Of a stretch of 64,000 nt of DNA, positions 10,701 through 19,192 are shown piece after piece (positions within the stretch are counted from its first letter, which is position 1; every line of letters starts with the position of its first letter). Under the pieces are notes generated by a model. It worked only from the letters and a program-made list of their open reading frames with translations. It made no database searches and was not told the DNA's origin. The position numbers and the translations under genes were made by a program. This stretch comes from Roseibium sp. HPY-6 (GTDB lineage Bacteria > Pseudomonadota > Alphaproteobacteria > Rhizobiales > Stappiaceae): positions 62,001 to 126,000 of the forward strand of contig NZ_JBEWCD010000005.1 of NCBI RefSeq assembly GCF_040530035.1. Reading direction: 5' to 3'.

Positions 10701-13010
10701 AAGCAGGGCCTTTTCGACCGCGCCGTCAGTTTTGTGAAAGAAGCCATCAACAAGATCACTGAAGCGATTGACGCCATCTTCGAAGGCCTGCGAAAGCTCG
10801 TCAAAGCCGCCATCGATGCGGCAAAAACCCTGGCGATCGGTCTCATAAATGCCGCGCGCGCAGCGGCCATCGCGGCGCTTGAAGGCTATCGGACATTTGC
10901 CAAGGGGCTTATCGATATCACGGTCGGGACCTTCTATCCAGACGTTGCCAAGAAGATGAATGAGGGGATCGATGCTGTTGTCGACACAGCTGTTGACGGT
11001 GTGAACGCGGCGGCCGATGGTGCCATCGCGGGAGTGGAGGCTGCCGCCAACTGGCTCGGCAAGAAGCTCAACGAGATCCTCGACAAGTTCAAGGCCGGCC
11101 TCAAGGGCGCGATCCGAATGGCAGGGGCTCTCATGACGGGAGACCTTGCGGGCGCTGCCAGGATCGCCGTGGAGACAGCTTGCGAGATCGCGGGCATAGA
11201 TCCGAAGCCGGTATTCGATTTCTTCGACAGGGCGAAGTCTCAGCTCGTCGCGATCCTCAAGTCCCCCGGCAAGTTCATCAACAATGTCATGACCGCTGTC
11301 GGCATGGGTGTGCGTGGATTTGCCGAACGCTTTGGCCAGCATTTCAAGACCGGTGCGATCCAGTGGCTGACAGGGGCTTTGTCGGCGGTTCCGATCACGT
11401 TGCCCGCGAAATGGGACATCAAGGGCATTTTCAGTCTTGTGGCGCAGATCCTGGGGCTGACCTATGAAAACATCAAGTCGCGGATCATCAAGAAGTTCCC
11501 GAAAGCGGCCAAGATCTTCGATCTTGTCGAAAAGGGTTTCACGTTGATCAAGAAGCTGGTCAACAAGGATTTCAGCGGTCTTTGGGAAGAGGTCAAGGCG
11601 AAGCTGGCGAGCCTCAAGCAAACGGTGATCGACGGCATCAAGAACTGGGCAATCGTCAACGTCATCAAGGAAGGCATCATCTGGCTGTTAAGTCTTCTCA
11701 ATCCTGCTTCCGCGCTGGTGAAAGCACTAAAGCTGCTTGCAGACCTTGTTTTCTGGCTGATCGACAATTTCAAGCGGATCAAGGACTTCGTAATGAGCGT
11801 CTATACGGCTGTTGCGAATATCGCGGCAGGTGTTCTTGGGCCCGCGGCCAAAGCAGTAGAGAATGCCATGGCGCGCTCATTGCCGGTGGTGATCTCCTTC
11901 GTTGCGTCGGCGATCGGGCTGGGCAATATCGGTGAAGCCGTGCAGGGCGTTATTCAGAAGATTACCGCACCGATCAACAAGATGATCGACGCGCTGATCG
12001 ACAAGGTGGTCGCCTTTGCGAAGAAGCTCTGGGGCAAGGCCAAGAAAGGTGCCAAGAAGGTCAAGGACGCAGTGAAGAAATTCCTGTGGCCGAAGAAAGG
12101 CTTCACCGGCAAGGACGGCAAGGCGCACAGCATCCAGGTTTCCGGCGGGAAAGGCGCGAAGCGGCTTGTTATTCGTTCGTCTCCGGTTCCGGCAGCCTCC
12201 TTCATCGACGCCTATATGGCGACGCTTTCGTCACCCGATGATGCCAAGAAGAAACTCGCCAAAGACGCCAAGGATCTCATTGCCAACAAGATCGAACCTC
12301 TCATCAAGAAAATTGACGAGCGGGTTGAGAGCGGCAAGGAGGCCACCAAAACCCAAGGGGCTGATCTCCTCAAGCACGAAACCGAACTTTCAAAAATGCT
12401 GCGCCAACTGGTGACCAACACCAAGCTTGCCAAGGCAAAGGAGCGTTACAAACTGGAAGGTTTGACGGGCCGATACAAACAGATGGTGACGATGAAGGGG
12501 GACTGGTTGACGCCAGACCATCAGCCTCAGGCAAAGACTTTCAAGATCCTCTCGAAGAAATGGTACTTCGCAAAGAAATGGGGGGGCGCCAAACTGCGTG
12601 ATCACGCCAAGGGACACGCGGATGCGGCCATCGTCATCAACCTGCATCACCGCCGGCACGTCGCGGGCAGGACCTACGGTAGATCACCGGCCGATTTCAT
12701 TCAGTCTGTGGAGACGATTGAAAACGCAAACCCCGCGCCGTCAAATGCCGAGCCTGAAAAGCGAGGTGCCGTGGCGAAGACCCTTCGAACAAAAACAGTC
12801 GGGTTGCTGTCAGGTGAGCTTTCACAGGACGTCGCGGCCATAAAGGGGGTAGTCGCCAGTACTGATCCAAGCGCGAAGCAATGGTCGGACATTGCGGAGT
12901 TTGCTGATACGAAGAAAGAAAAGACGGAGCTCATGGACAGCATTCGCAAGCAGGTCTTGCGCGGCCAGGGTGCGGTTGCGAACCAGTCGTTTGCGGGGTT
13001 TGACACATGA
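7770..13010 (+). CDS. DUF4157 (eCIS core domain) multidomain putative effector with CHAP-like domain
   Basis: A 1746-aa protein. ATG 7770 overlaps the tape-measure stop, so the longer TTG start at 7737 is unlikely. Order of parts: an N-terminal FFSGAAVQTKLNV motif with EQEADHAADAVV typical of DUF4157 proteins; an acidic repeat zone (residues about 110-205); DUF4157 with the zinc-peptidase-like motif HELAHTLQQG (H299, E300, H303); a CHAP/NlpC-like segment with WCGIFAW (C397), THHQALVTG (H453/H454) and VDGNT (D481-N483); a Pro/Glu-rich linker; a long Ala/Lys/Glu helical region with two hydrophobic stretches (about 1292-1335 and 1355-1385); a Lys-rich stretch; and a C-terminal 170-220 residues with TPDHQPQ (D1583, H1584) and NLHHRRHVAGRTYG (H1626, H1627, H1630). 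DUF4157 marks eCIS cargo in published surveys. Effector status is therefore likely, but the toxic activity is unproven. Confidence 0.8.
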   Translation: MKTAARMPAKTETGRASGPQGPFFSGAAVQTKLNVSRPGDRHEQEADHAADAVVHGRGPMSGGKLIAARMTPLSHRTSDETAARSQHERASDPQYDEHEPVLRPDCPTVEDEPVQMAEEEEAQTAAEEDVQRSEEEEAQTAVEDAQMSSAVDVQMAQEDEVQAAPEEDIQKEPEEDLQKAEEDEVQRAEENAQLSEDEEEVQMRGEAHRPSARAIRMGVVERQLRASRGRGNPLSEPVRRKMEAALGAELSGIRIHTDTPAVLMTKMLNAKAFASGRDIYFSPHRYAPGTKRGDHLIAHELAHTLQQGAVELSDKAPVARMPEGDKVASRPESLRAIGYARQHIGKINSKARDAEGNRFGWQRLLEIFRGAFDGDVVDPTVIKKPIMKDPYGLPHWCGIFAWSNLRKAGLPLPPWKLGVSILPHVGVRPANKLPQKGDIAYRKTWPGVHPPTHHQALVTGVESIETAAGKPFDSIMIRTVDGNTAGNDNLGGQVEEKWLPARLWDSFFDPTAKLSLPEVPLIVTDRSSEDLGGLGDDGESGETKVQETGSQVEPAPVVDDEPSPPVPADVLQPPNEDVGVDLPPQPDASVEPAAKVEKLSLEGSSDKAMTSFLDASPSQMAVTAPTVGGTLDAKANAEKTKAADDAPVLEAKTGGELNPEITAPGDIPTPQDTTLGADGKGPETGNLTADPYQEKGTAPTTRTMRDKVKKQPEGGFLDWLKNQFTNLMASIRTSDDSVNTSAGARKRVALTGKADLGQMGRQRSEGTEKLRGERDKQTAEFRNHPGQSNIQPRKVEEKKTAPVSKEPSEPIAELPPDEGAADYASAELPQQIRDAADAKIAPDLHANVAEARSQTVAAAAKRDADRDASVTEAESRAEKANIEADDKQRQAVVAGRGDVARTQGDAIGKAYEGVAKFAGDAGKRETDDAKKIRDNVKIEEGKADKELEKGEEKARNHKKDEEAKAAAKKKELKEKKEKQGLFDRAVSFVKEAINKITEAIDAIFEGLRKLVKAAIDAAKTLAIGLINAARAAAIAALEGYRTFAKGLIDITVGTFYPDVAKKMNEGIDAVVDTAVDGVNAAADGAIAGVEAAANWLGKKLNEILDKFKAGLKGAIRMAGALMTGDLAGAARIAVETACEIAGIDPKPVFDFFDRAKSQLVAILKSPGKFINNVMTAVGMGVRGFAERFGQHFKTGAIQWLTGALSAVPITLPAKWDIKGIFSLVAQILGLTYENIKSRIIKKFPKAAKIFDLVEKGFTLIKKLVNKDFSGLWEEVKAKLASLKQTVIDGIKNWAIVNVIKEGIIWLLSLLNPASALVKALKLLADLVFWLIDNFKRIKDFVMSVYTAVANIAAGVLGPAAKAVENAMARSLPVVISFVASAIGLGNIGEAVQGVIQKITAPINKMIDALIDKVVAFAKKLWGKAKKGAKKVKDAVKKFLWPKKGFTGKDGKAHSIQVSGGKGAKRLVIRSSPVPAASFIDAYMATLSSPDDAKKKLAKDAKDLIANKIEPLIKKIDERVESGKEATKTQGADLLKHETELSKMLRQLVTNTKLAKAKERYKLEGLTGRYKQMVTMKGDWLTPDHQPQAKTFKILSKKWYFAKKWGGAKLRDHAKGHADAAIVINLHHRRHVAGRTYGRSPADFIQSVETIENANPAPSNAEPEKRGAVAKTLRTKTVGLLSGELSQDVAAIKGVVASTDPSAKQWSDIAEFADTKKEKTELMDSIRKQVLRGQGAVANQSFAGFDT
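8110..8380 (+). repeat. Degenerate acidic coding repeat inside the DUF4157 protein
   Basis: This stretch encodes a degenerate 8-11-residue unit of the form hydrophobic-Gln-x-Ala-Glu-Glu-Asp-Glu (VQMAEEEEA, VQRSEEEEA, VQMAQEDEV, LQKAEEDEV and similar). At DNA level GAGGAAGAAGC(C/T)CAGACCGCTG occurs twice near the start. Similar acidic VQ-type repeats are common between the N-terminal motif and DUF4157 in this family. They may form a flexible charged spacer, which is inference. Confidence 0.7.
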
Positions 13011-14386
13011 GCGCTCAAGGATCCGAACCTGTTGAAAAGATCGCGTCCGGTCCTTCCTCGAATGCGCCGAACCTCACCAGGGCTCTGGATTTCCTGGAGA
13101 CTCTGATTGATGCGCGTGTGCGGGATGTCCAGGACGAGAATCCGGGTACGCTGCCGGAACCGGGGTTTTTCGACGACGGATCGTCGTTTGGTGACTTTAT
13201 TAGGGATCGTAGGCCGAGTTTTTCGGACTGGGTGGTGGTCCTGCTGGCGCTTGCGCCACATACACGGCCACAGATGCTTGAGGCGGCCTTCCAGAAGGCT
13301 CTGAAAACGCAAGGGGAATTCCCACAATTCGGCACGCGCAGGGATTCAAACAGCCGCTCCCTGATCGCAACGGGCGAAACCGCCGCCTTTCTGCTTGCCG
13401 GAGAAGATCTGGAAGCCCGCTTCGAGGTGCAGGCGCTGTTCACCTCCGATCACTGGCTTGCGCGCGAGGGCATCGTCGAGCTTGAATCGCCCGAACCGGG
13501 CGCGCCGCTTCTATCCGGACGCATCCTGATGGGACGGGACTGGGTTGAGCTTCTGACTGTCGGGCATAGCTCGACGCCGCCTTTTTCGTCAGCCTTTCCG
13601 GCAAGACGTATAGAGACGCAGCGGTCATGGGATGATCTGGTGCTGCCCGCTCAAACGCGCGAACAGCTCGATGAACTGCTCCGTTGGGCGAAACACGAAA
13701 AGTCGCTCGAAGGCGATTGGGGCTTCGGTGCCAGACTCAGGCCCGGATACCGTGCGCTCTTTCACGGCTCTTCCGGCACGGGAAAGACATTTGCGGCCAC
13801 GCTTCTCGGCCGTTCAACCGGCCGCGAGGTCTATCGCGTGGATCTTTCCGCCATCGTCTCGAAATATGTCGGTGAGACCGAGAAAAACCTGTCGTCCCTG
13901 TTCCAGGCAGCTCACCGGCGTGGCTGGATCCTTTTCTTTGATGAGGCCGATGCACTTTTCGGAAAACGCACGGCCGTCAAGGACAGTCACGACAGATATG
14001 CCAACCAGGAAGTTTCCTATCTCCTGCAGCGGGTTGAGGATTTCGACGGGATCTGCATCCTGGCGTCCAACCTAAGGGCAAATATCGACGAAGCCTTCCT
14101 GCGCCGTTTCAATGCGATCATCCGGTTTCCGGAACCCGGGCCTGCCGAACGCAGCGCAATCTGGGACCGATCTTTGCCTTATTGCGGTGCGACGGCTGAA
14201 CGCGCCGCGCTTATCGAGACGATCAACGGCTATGAACTCACCGGTGGCGGTATCGTCAACGTGGCGCAATTCGCCGCCATCGAAGCCGCTGCGCGCGGCG
14301 ACAAGGCCCTGGCTCTGCAAGACCTGCAGCTGGGTATCCGCCGTGAAATTGAAAAAGAGGGCCGGGTCTTCAAGGTCAAATCCTGA
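13007..14386 (+). CDS. eCIS AAA+ ATPase (Afp15-like)
   Basis: A 459-aa protein whose ATG overlaps the effector stop (ATGA, 13007-13010). Residues 1-220 form an uncharacterised N-terminal part. The C-terminal half is a classical AAA+ module: Walker A GSSGTGKTF with K260, Walker B ILFFDEADALFG with D312/E313, and an arginine-finger region AFLRRFNAIIRFPEP. AAA+ ATPases of this type are conserved in eCIS clusters (Afp15, Pvc15) and are thought to act in particle assembly or cargo loading, not contraction. It is the last gene of the operon and is convergent with the spoVR gene, whose stop lies only 27 bp away. No obvious intrinsic terminator is seen in that gap. Confidence 0.88.
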   Translation: MSAQGSEPVEKIASGPSSNAPNLTRALDFLETLIDARVRDVQDENPGTLPEPGFFDDGSSFGDFIRDRRPSFSDWVVVLLALAPHTRPQMLEAAFQKALKTQGEFPQFGTRRDSNSRSLIATGETAAFLLAGEDLEARFEVQALFTSDHWLAREGIVELESPEPGAPLLSGRILMGRDWVELLTVGHSSTPPFSSAFPARRIETQRSWDDLVLPAQTREQLDELLRWAKHEKSLEGDWGFGARLRPGYRALFHGSSGTGKTFAATLLGRSTGREVYRVDLSAIVSKYVGETEKNLSSLFQAAHRRGWILFFDEADALFGKRTAVKDSHDRYANQEVSYLLQRVEDFDGICILASNLRANIDEAFLRRFNAIIRFPEPGPAERSAIWDRSLPYCGATAERAALIETINGYELTGGGIVNVAQFAAIEAAARGDKALALQDLQLGIRREIEKEGRVFKVKS

Positions 14387-14413
14387 CGCAGGTTGAGCAT
14401 TCAGACGCGCCGT

Positions 14414-15922
14414 TCAGTGCACTGTATCCACTTCAACCAGTTCGACCTTGTATCCCCAAAGCCGCTCGACATATTTCAGCGTTGCGGCCTTGGCGTCAGC
14501 ATCGAGCGGAACGGAGTTGCGCTTTACTGCTTTCAGATGAAGACAGCGATCTCCCAGGAGATCCGCGTCAGCGACCTGGATGTCCGGTTCGAGAGCGGAC
14601 AAGTCGTGATCGCGGGCCAGCGCGTCACGCAGGTGTCTGTAGCCGTGGGAATTGTGAATGCCCGTTACGGTGCAATAGCGAGAAGACGACTCATCGGAGA
14701 TCGCAAACATACGGAACCTGCGCATGACAGTGGGCGACAGGAATTGCTGAATGAAGCTTTCGTCCCGGTAGTTGGCCCAAGCGTGTTTAAGGACATTGCG
14801 CCAATCACCGGTGCCGGCGATGTCCGGAAACCATTCCTGGTCCTCTTCGGTCGGCTCGATGCAAACGCGTTTGATATCCTCCATCATGGCGAAGCCGAGC
14901 GCGTAAGGATTGATGCCGGAAAATCGCGGATCATCGAAGTCCGGCTGGGTCAGAACGTTGGTGTGACTGTGCAGGATCTCCAGCATCGCGCCATCGCTCA
15001 AGCGTCCGTCTTTGTGAAGCTTGTTGAGGATGTAGTAATGCACAAAGCAGGCACAACCTTCGTTCATCACCTTGGTCTGTTTCTGGGGATAGAAATACTG
15101 CCCGATATTGCGCACAATCCGAAGGATTTCACGCTGCCAGGATTTCAGAATCGGGCTGTAGTGTTCGAGGAAATAGAGCAGGTTTTCTTCCGGCAACTGC
15201 ATGTCGCGTTTGCGGTCCAGAAGGCCTGAATCCTGTGCCTGCTGGCCTTCCGCCGGGTTCGGAATGGTGTTCCAGAGATAGTAGACGTTCTGTTCGGCGG
15301 CAGCGATCCGCTGTTGCCGCTGTTCCTCGGCTTCGCGTAAGGAAAGCTGCCTTGGCCGGCGGTGCCGAAACACGCCGTGCGTCATGAGCGAATGCGCAGC
15401 GTCCAGAGTTGCTTCGACATCTTCCTGCCCGTGTTTTTCTTCGCAGCCGGCGATGAAGCGGCGCGCATATTCCAGGTAGTCCAGAATGCCGTCGGCATCG
15501 GTCCATTGCTCGAACAGGTGGTTCGACTTGAAGAAGTGGTTGTGACCGAAAGCGGCGTGCGCCATCACCAATGCCTGCAGCGGCATGGTGTTTTCTTCAA
15601 GGCAGTAGCTGATACAGGGATTGGAATTGATCACGATCTCATAAGCCAGCCCGCGTGCTCCCTTACGGTAAAGGCGTTCGTGGCCGAGAAAGTGCTTTCC
15701 GAATGACCAGTGGTGATACATCAGCGGCATGCCGATGGACGAATAGGCATCTAGCATCTGTTCGGACGAAATGATTTCGATCTGGTTCGGGTAGAAATCC
15801 AGTTCGAGATCTTTGCGTGCGACCTGCTCAATCGCGTCGAAGGTTCGCCTTAGGGTGTCGAAATCCCAGTCGGCGTGATCGAAGAGAAGGCTGGACTTGG
15901 GTTTCGCTGCGCGCTTAGCCAT
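14414..15922 (-). CDS. SpoVR family protein (YcgB-like)
   Basis: A 502-aa protein. The start MAKRAAKP at 15922 overlaps the DUF444 stop by 8 bp; an in-frame start further upstream (16006) would add 28 atypical residues. Conserved SpoVR sequence runs from LDFYPNQIEIISSEQMLDAY through SIGMPLMYHHWSFGKHF to YEIVINSNPCISYCLEEN and FGHNHFFKSNHLF. SpoVR was named for a role in Bacillus spore cortex formation. In proteobacteria it is the third member of the yeaG-yeaH-ycgB stress module, here on the same strand downstream of both partners. The biochemical activity is unknown. Family membership is clear. Confidence 0.9.
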   Translation of the reverse strand: MAKRAAKPKSSLLFDHADWDFDTLRRTFDAIEQVARKDLELDFYPNQIEIISSEQMLDAYSSIGMPLMYHHWSFGKHFLGHERLYRKGARGLAYEIVINSNPCISYCLEENTMPLQALVMAHAAFGHNHFFKSNHLFEQWTDADGILDYLEYARRFIAGCEEKHGQEDVEATLDAAHSLMTHGVFRHRRPRQLSLREAEEQRQQRIAAAEQNVYYLWNTIPNPAEGQQAQDSGLLDRKRDMQLPEENLLYFLEHYSPILKSWQREILRIVRNIGQYFYPQKQTKVMNEGCACFVHYYILNKLHKDGRLSDGAMLEILHSHTNVLTQPDFDDPRFSGINPYALGFAMMEDIKRVCIEPTEEDQEWFPDIAGTGDWRNVLKHAWANYRDESFIQQFLSPTVMRRFRMFAISDESSSRYCTVTGIHNSHGYRHLRDALARDHDLSALEPDIQVADADLLGDRCLHLKAVKRNSVPLDADAKAATLKYVERLWGYKVELVEVDTVH

Positions 15923-17237
15923 TGGATTTGCCCGCCGGCTCACGCGCGAATAGTTCACGAAAAACGGGGTAAATGTCGGCGATTGCTGACACGCGTTTGC
16001 GCGCAAAATTGGGCCAGGCTTCCGCGACGCGTCCGTAGGATTCCCAAAGTTCCATTCCGGTTGCCTCGCTGTTGATCAGCTGGGCCTCGTCTTCGCCGAC
16101 GATTTCAACATACGCAAAATACTGGCAGATCTGCATCAGGTCCTCGGTGAGCAGCGAAACGCATCTTTGAGAATCGCCGCTGAAGTTTTCGCCATCGGAT
16201 GCCTGTGCGGCATAAATGTTCCATTCCGACGGGGGATACCGGTCTTCAATGACCTCTTTCATGACGACGAGGGCTGTGCTGACCACAGTGCCGCCGGTTT
16301 GCGGGGAGTAGAAGAACGTGTCTTCGTCCACCTCCGAAGCGTCATGCGTATGGCGGATGAAGACGATGTCCGTCTTTTCATAGCGGCTGTTCAGGAACAG
16401 GTGCAGCAGCATGAAAAAGCGCTTCGCCAAGTCCTTTTCCCGTTCGCCCATGGAGGCGGACACATCCATAAGGCAGAACATGACCGCGTTGGCATTCGGC
16501 TCCGGCTGCTGTTCGAAATAGTTGTACCGGACATCCAGAGGATCGATATAGGCAACCACCTTGCGCCGTTTGATCATCTTCTCGTATTTTTCGCGCAATG
16601 CAGTCAGCTCGTCGCGCTGCTCTGGCGTTGGCGACGCGATTTTTTCCAGTTTGAGGATCCGGCTCAGAAGCTCTTCAGCATCCTTGTCCTTGGGTCGTTT
16701 CAGACCGATCCTGCGCCCAAGGGCGTTACGCATCGTGCGCGCGATATTGATGTTTGCAGGCGAACCAGAGGTCGAATAGCCCGCCCGGTGCGGGTGGGTC
16801 CTGGTGATTTCCTTCAGGCTCTGCTTGACCAGGTCAGGCAGCTCAAGGTCATCGAAGAAGAAGTCGAGAAACTCTTCGCGGGAGAGGGCGAACAGGAAAT
16901 CGTCCTCACCGTCACCATCGTCAGATCCCTGCCGACCGCCACTGCCGCCGCCGCCCCGCGGCGGTTTTTCGATCCGGTCACCGGTCTGGAACGTCTTGTT
17001 TCCTGTGAACACACGTTCCCTACGCCCGCCATCTGCCGACTTGCGAAAGGATGGTTCGGCAACGCCCTTGGTCGGGACGGAAACGTTCTTGGCCCGGTCG
17101 ACATCGGCGATACCGCGCTCACGAACGGCGTCCTCGACCGCTTTCTTGATTTGTGACCGGACCCGTTTGAGAAACCTCCGCCTGTTGCTGAGGCTCTTGT
17201 CCTTCGGATTCAGCCGACGGTCGATGAAATGCGCCAT
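15915..17237 (-). CDS. DUF444 / VWA-like protein, YeaH/YhbH family
   Basis: A 440-aa protein opening with MAHFIDRRLNPKDKSL, the standard YeaH/YhbH N-terminus. A Gly-rich linker lies around residues 90-110. A von Willebrand A-like fold follows with the MIDAS-type motif DVSASM at 258-263, then REKDLAKRFFMLLHLFL. The partner kinase gene prkA is 20 bp upstream and spoVR overlaps its end, so the three are likely one transcript. In enterobacteria YeaG and YeaH work together in nutrient-stress responses and sporulating bacilli have a homologue (YhbH). The molecular role of the VWA fold here, probably metal-dependent protein binding, is inferred from the motif. Confidence 0.9.
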   Translation of the reverse strand: MAHFIDRRLNPKDKSLSNRRRFLKRVRSQIKKAVEDAVRERGIADVDRAKNVSVPTKGVAEPSFRKSADGGRRERVFTGNKTFQTGDRIEKPPRGGGGSGGRQGSDDGDGEDDFLFALSREEFLDFFFDDLELPDLVKQSLKEITRTHPHRAGYSTSGSPANINIARTMRNALGRRIGLKRPKDKDAEELLSRILKLEKIASPTPEQRDELTALREKYEKMIKRRKVVAYIDPLDVRYNYFEQQPEPNANAVMFCLMDVSASMGEREKDLAKRFFMLLHLFLNSRYEKTDIVFIRHTHDASEVDEDTFFYSPQTGGTVVSTALVVMKEVIEDRYPPSEWNIYAAQASDGENFSGDSQRCVSLLTEDLMQICQYFAYVEIVGEDEAQLINSEATGMELWESYGRVAEAWPNFARKRVSAIADIYPVFRELFAREPAGKSNG

Positions 17238-17257
17238 GGATTACTCGGCCTCCAGGT

Positions 17258-19192
17258 CTACCCGGCCTTGTTGACGCGCATATACCATTCGACCAACCGT
17301 CGTACCTGCCGCTTCGTATAGCCATGCCCGGTCATGCGCTCCACGAATTCGTGGTGCTTTTCGTCGGTCTTCTTGTCCCGCTTCGCTCCGAAACTGATGA
17401 CGGGAAGAAGCTCCTCGACCTTGCCGAACATGCGTTTTTCAATGACCTGACGAAGCTTCTCGTATCTGCGCCAGTCAGGGTTCTGGCCCTGGTTCTCCGC
17501 ACGGGCCCTGAGGACAAATTTCACGACCTCGTTGCGGAAGTCCTTCGGATTGGCCACGCCGGCGGGCTGCTCGATTTTTTCCAGTTCCTTTTCCAGAACG
17601 CCGCGATCGAAGATCTGGCCCGTATCCGGGTCCTTGTAATCCTGTTCCTCAATCCACGCGTCCGCATAAGCGATGTAGCGGTCGAAGAGGTTCTGACCGT
17701 AATCGGTATAAGATTCCAGATAGGCTTTCTGGATCTCGTTTCCGATGAACTCGGCATAGTGAGGCGCAAGTTCCGTCTTGAGGAAGTCCAGATACTTGCT
17801 CTCGGTTTCCGTATCGAACTGTTCGCGCCGGAGGGCCTGTTCAAGGACATACATCAAGTGAACCGGATCGGCGGATATCTCCTCCGTGTCATGGTTAAAG
17901 GTCTCCGACAGGACCTTGAAGGCAAAACGGGTGGAGATGCCGTTCATGCCTTCGTCGACGCCAGCTGCGTCACGATACTCCTGGAGAGATTTTGCCTTGG
18001 GATCGGAATCCTTCAGCATTTCCCCGTCATAGACGCGCAGTTTGGAATAGAGCGTTGAATTCTCGTGCTCATGCAGCCGGGTCAGTACGCTGAAACGCGC
18101 CAGCAAGGGCAGGGTCTCGGGCGCACAGGGCGCATCTGCAAGTGCGCTCTGGCTCAGGAGCTTGCCGTAAATGTCCGCTTCACCTGTCGCACGCAAACAG
18201 TAAGGCACCTTGACCACGCTGATGCGGTCGAGGAAGGCCTCGTTGTTCTTGTTGTTCTTGAACTGGCTCCATTCGGATTCGTTCGAGTGCGCCAGGATCA
18301 GACCTTGGAAGGGCAGTGCACCGATGTTTTCCGTGCCGACATAAGAGCCTTCCTGGGTTGCCGTCAGCAACGGGTGCAGCACCTTGATCGGCGCCTTGAA
18401 CATCTCGACGAATTCCATCAGGCCTTGCGTCGTCCGGTTCAATGCACCGGAATAGCTGTAGGCATCCGGGTCGTCCTGGCTGAACTCTTCCAGCTTGCGT
18501 ATGTCGAGCTTGCCGACAAGCGCGGACACATCCTGGTTGTTTTCATCACCCGGCTCGGTTTTCGTGACCCCAATCTGGCGGAGCCGCGAGGGGTAAAGCT
18601 TGACGATTGAGAACTTCGAGATGTCGCCGTCGTATTCGTCCAGTCTTTTCGTTGCCCATGGAGAAATCAGTCCCGTGAGCAGCCTGCGCGGAATGTTGTA
18701 TTTGTCTTCAAGCAGGTCGCCGACACGATTGGCGCTGAACAGCCCAAGAGGAGACTCATAAACCGGGCTTATCTCGTCGCCCGCCTTGAGCACATAAATC
18801 GGCTCCTGTTCCATCAGTTTCTTGAGAATTTCGGCGATGCTCGATTTGCCGCCACCGACCGGTCCGAGCAGATAGAGGATCTGCTTGCGTTCCTCCAGAC
18901 CCTGACTTGCATGCCGGAAAAACCCGACGATGCGTTCAATCGTCGATTCCATGCCAAACAGGTTTTTAAAGGGTGCGTAACGCTTGATCGTCCGGTTCAT
19001 GAAAATCCGGCCGAGCCGTTGGTCTTGGCTTGTGTCGATGACCTCGGGTTCCCCGATCGCTGCCATCATGCGCTCCGCTGACGTCGCACGCATCAGCGGG
19101 TCGTCCCTGCATCCGAGCAGGTAATCCTGGATTGAAATCTCTTCCAGGTGTCTGTTTCTATAATCCTCGGCGAACCGTGTGTATATCTCCAT
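17258..19192 (-). CDS. prkA: PrkA-type serine protein kinase / AAA+ protein (YeaG-like)
   Basis: A 644-aa protein, the same length as E. coli YeaG as I recall it. I chose ATG 19192 (MEIYTRFAEDYR) with GGAAG ahead of it over a TTG at 19267. The PrkA AAA domain has Walker A GPVGGGKS at 110-117. Family blocks KTEPGDENNQD, GLMEFVEMFKAPIKVLHPLL, LAHSNESEW and YCLR follow, with GVDEGMNGISTRFAFK further on. The C-terminal PrkA domain ends LVEWYMRVNKAG. PrkA proteins have been reported as serine kinases and, for the Bacillus protein, as a AAA+ protease; which holds here is open. It is the first gene of the prkA-DUF444-spoVR operon, with its promoter in 19193-19511. Confidence 0.93.
   Translation of the reverse strand: MEIYTRFAEDYRNRHLEEISIQDYLLGCRDDPLMRATSAERMMAAIGEPEVIDTSQDQRLGRIFMNRTIKRYAPFKNLFGMESTIERIVGFFRHASQGLEERKQILYLLGPVGGGKSSIAEILKKLMEQEPIYVLKAGDEISPVYESPLGLFSANRVGDLLEDKYNIPRRLLTGLISPWATKRLDEYDGDISKFSIVKLYPSRLRQIGVTKTEPGDENNQDVSALVGKLDIRKLEEFSQDDPDAYSYSGALNRTTQGLMEFVEMFKAPIKVLHPLLTATQEGSYVGTENIGALPFQGLILAHSNESEWSQFKNNKNNEAFLDRISVVKVPYCLRATGEADIYGKLLSQSALADAPCAPETLPLLARFSVLTRLHEHENSTLYSKLRVYDGEMLKDSDPKAKSLQEYRDAAGVDEGMNGISTRFAFKVLSETFNHDTEEISADPVHLMYVLEQALRREQFDTETESKYLDFLKTELAPHYAEFIGNEIQKAYLESYTDYGQNLFDRYIAYADAWIEEQDYKDPDTGQIFDRGVLEKELEKIEQPAGVANPKDFRNEVVKFVLRARAENQGQNPDWRRYEKLRQVIEKRMFGKVEELLPVISFGAKRDKKTDEKHHEFVERMTGHGYTKRQVRRLVEWYMRVNKAG

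Noticed and set aside
9582-11621. A 679-residue open frame on the minus strand, opposite the DUF4157 gene
   Set aside because: It mirrors a GC-rich, Lys/Ala/Glu-rich coding region, has no ribosome-binding site or recognisable motif, and the plus-strand reading carries clear family motifs.
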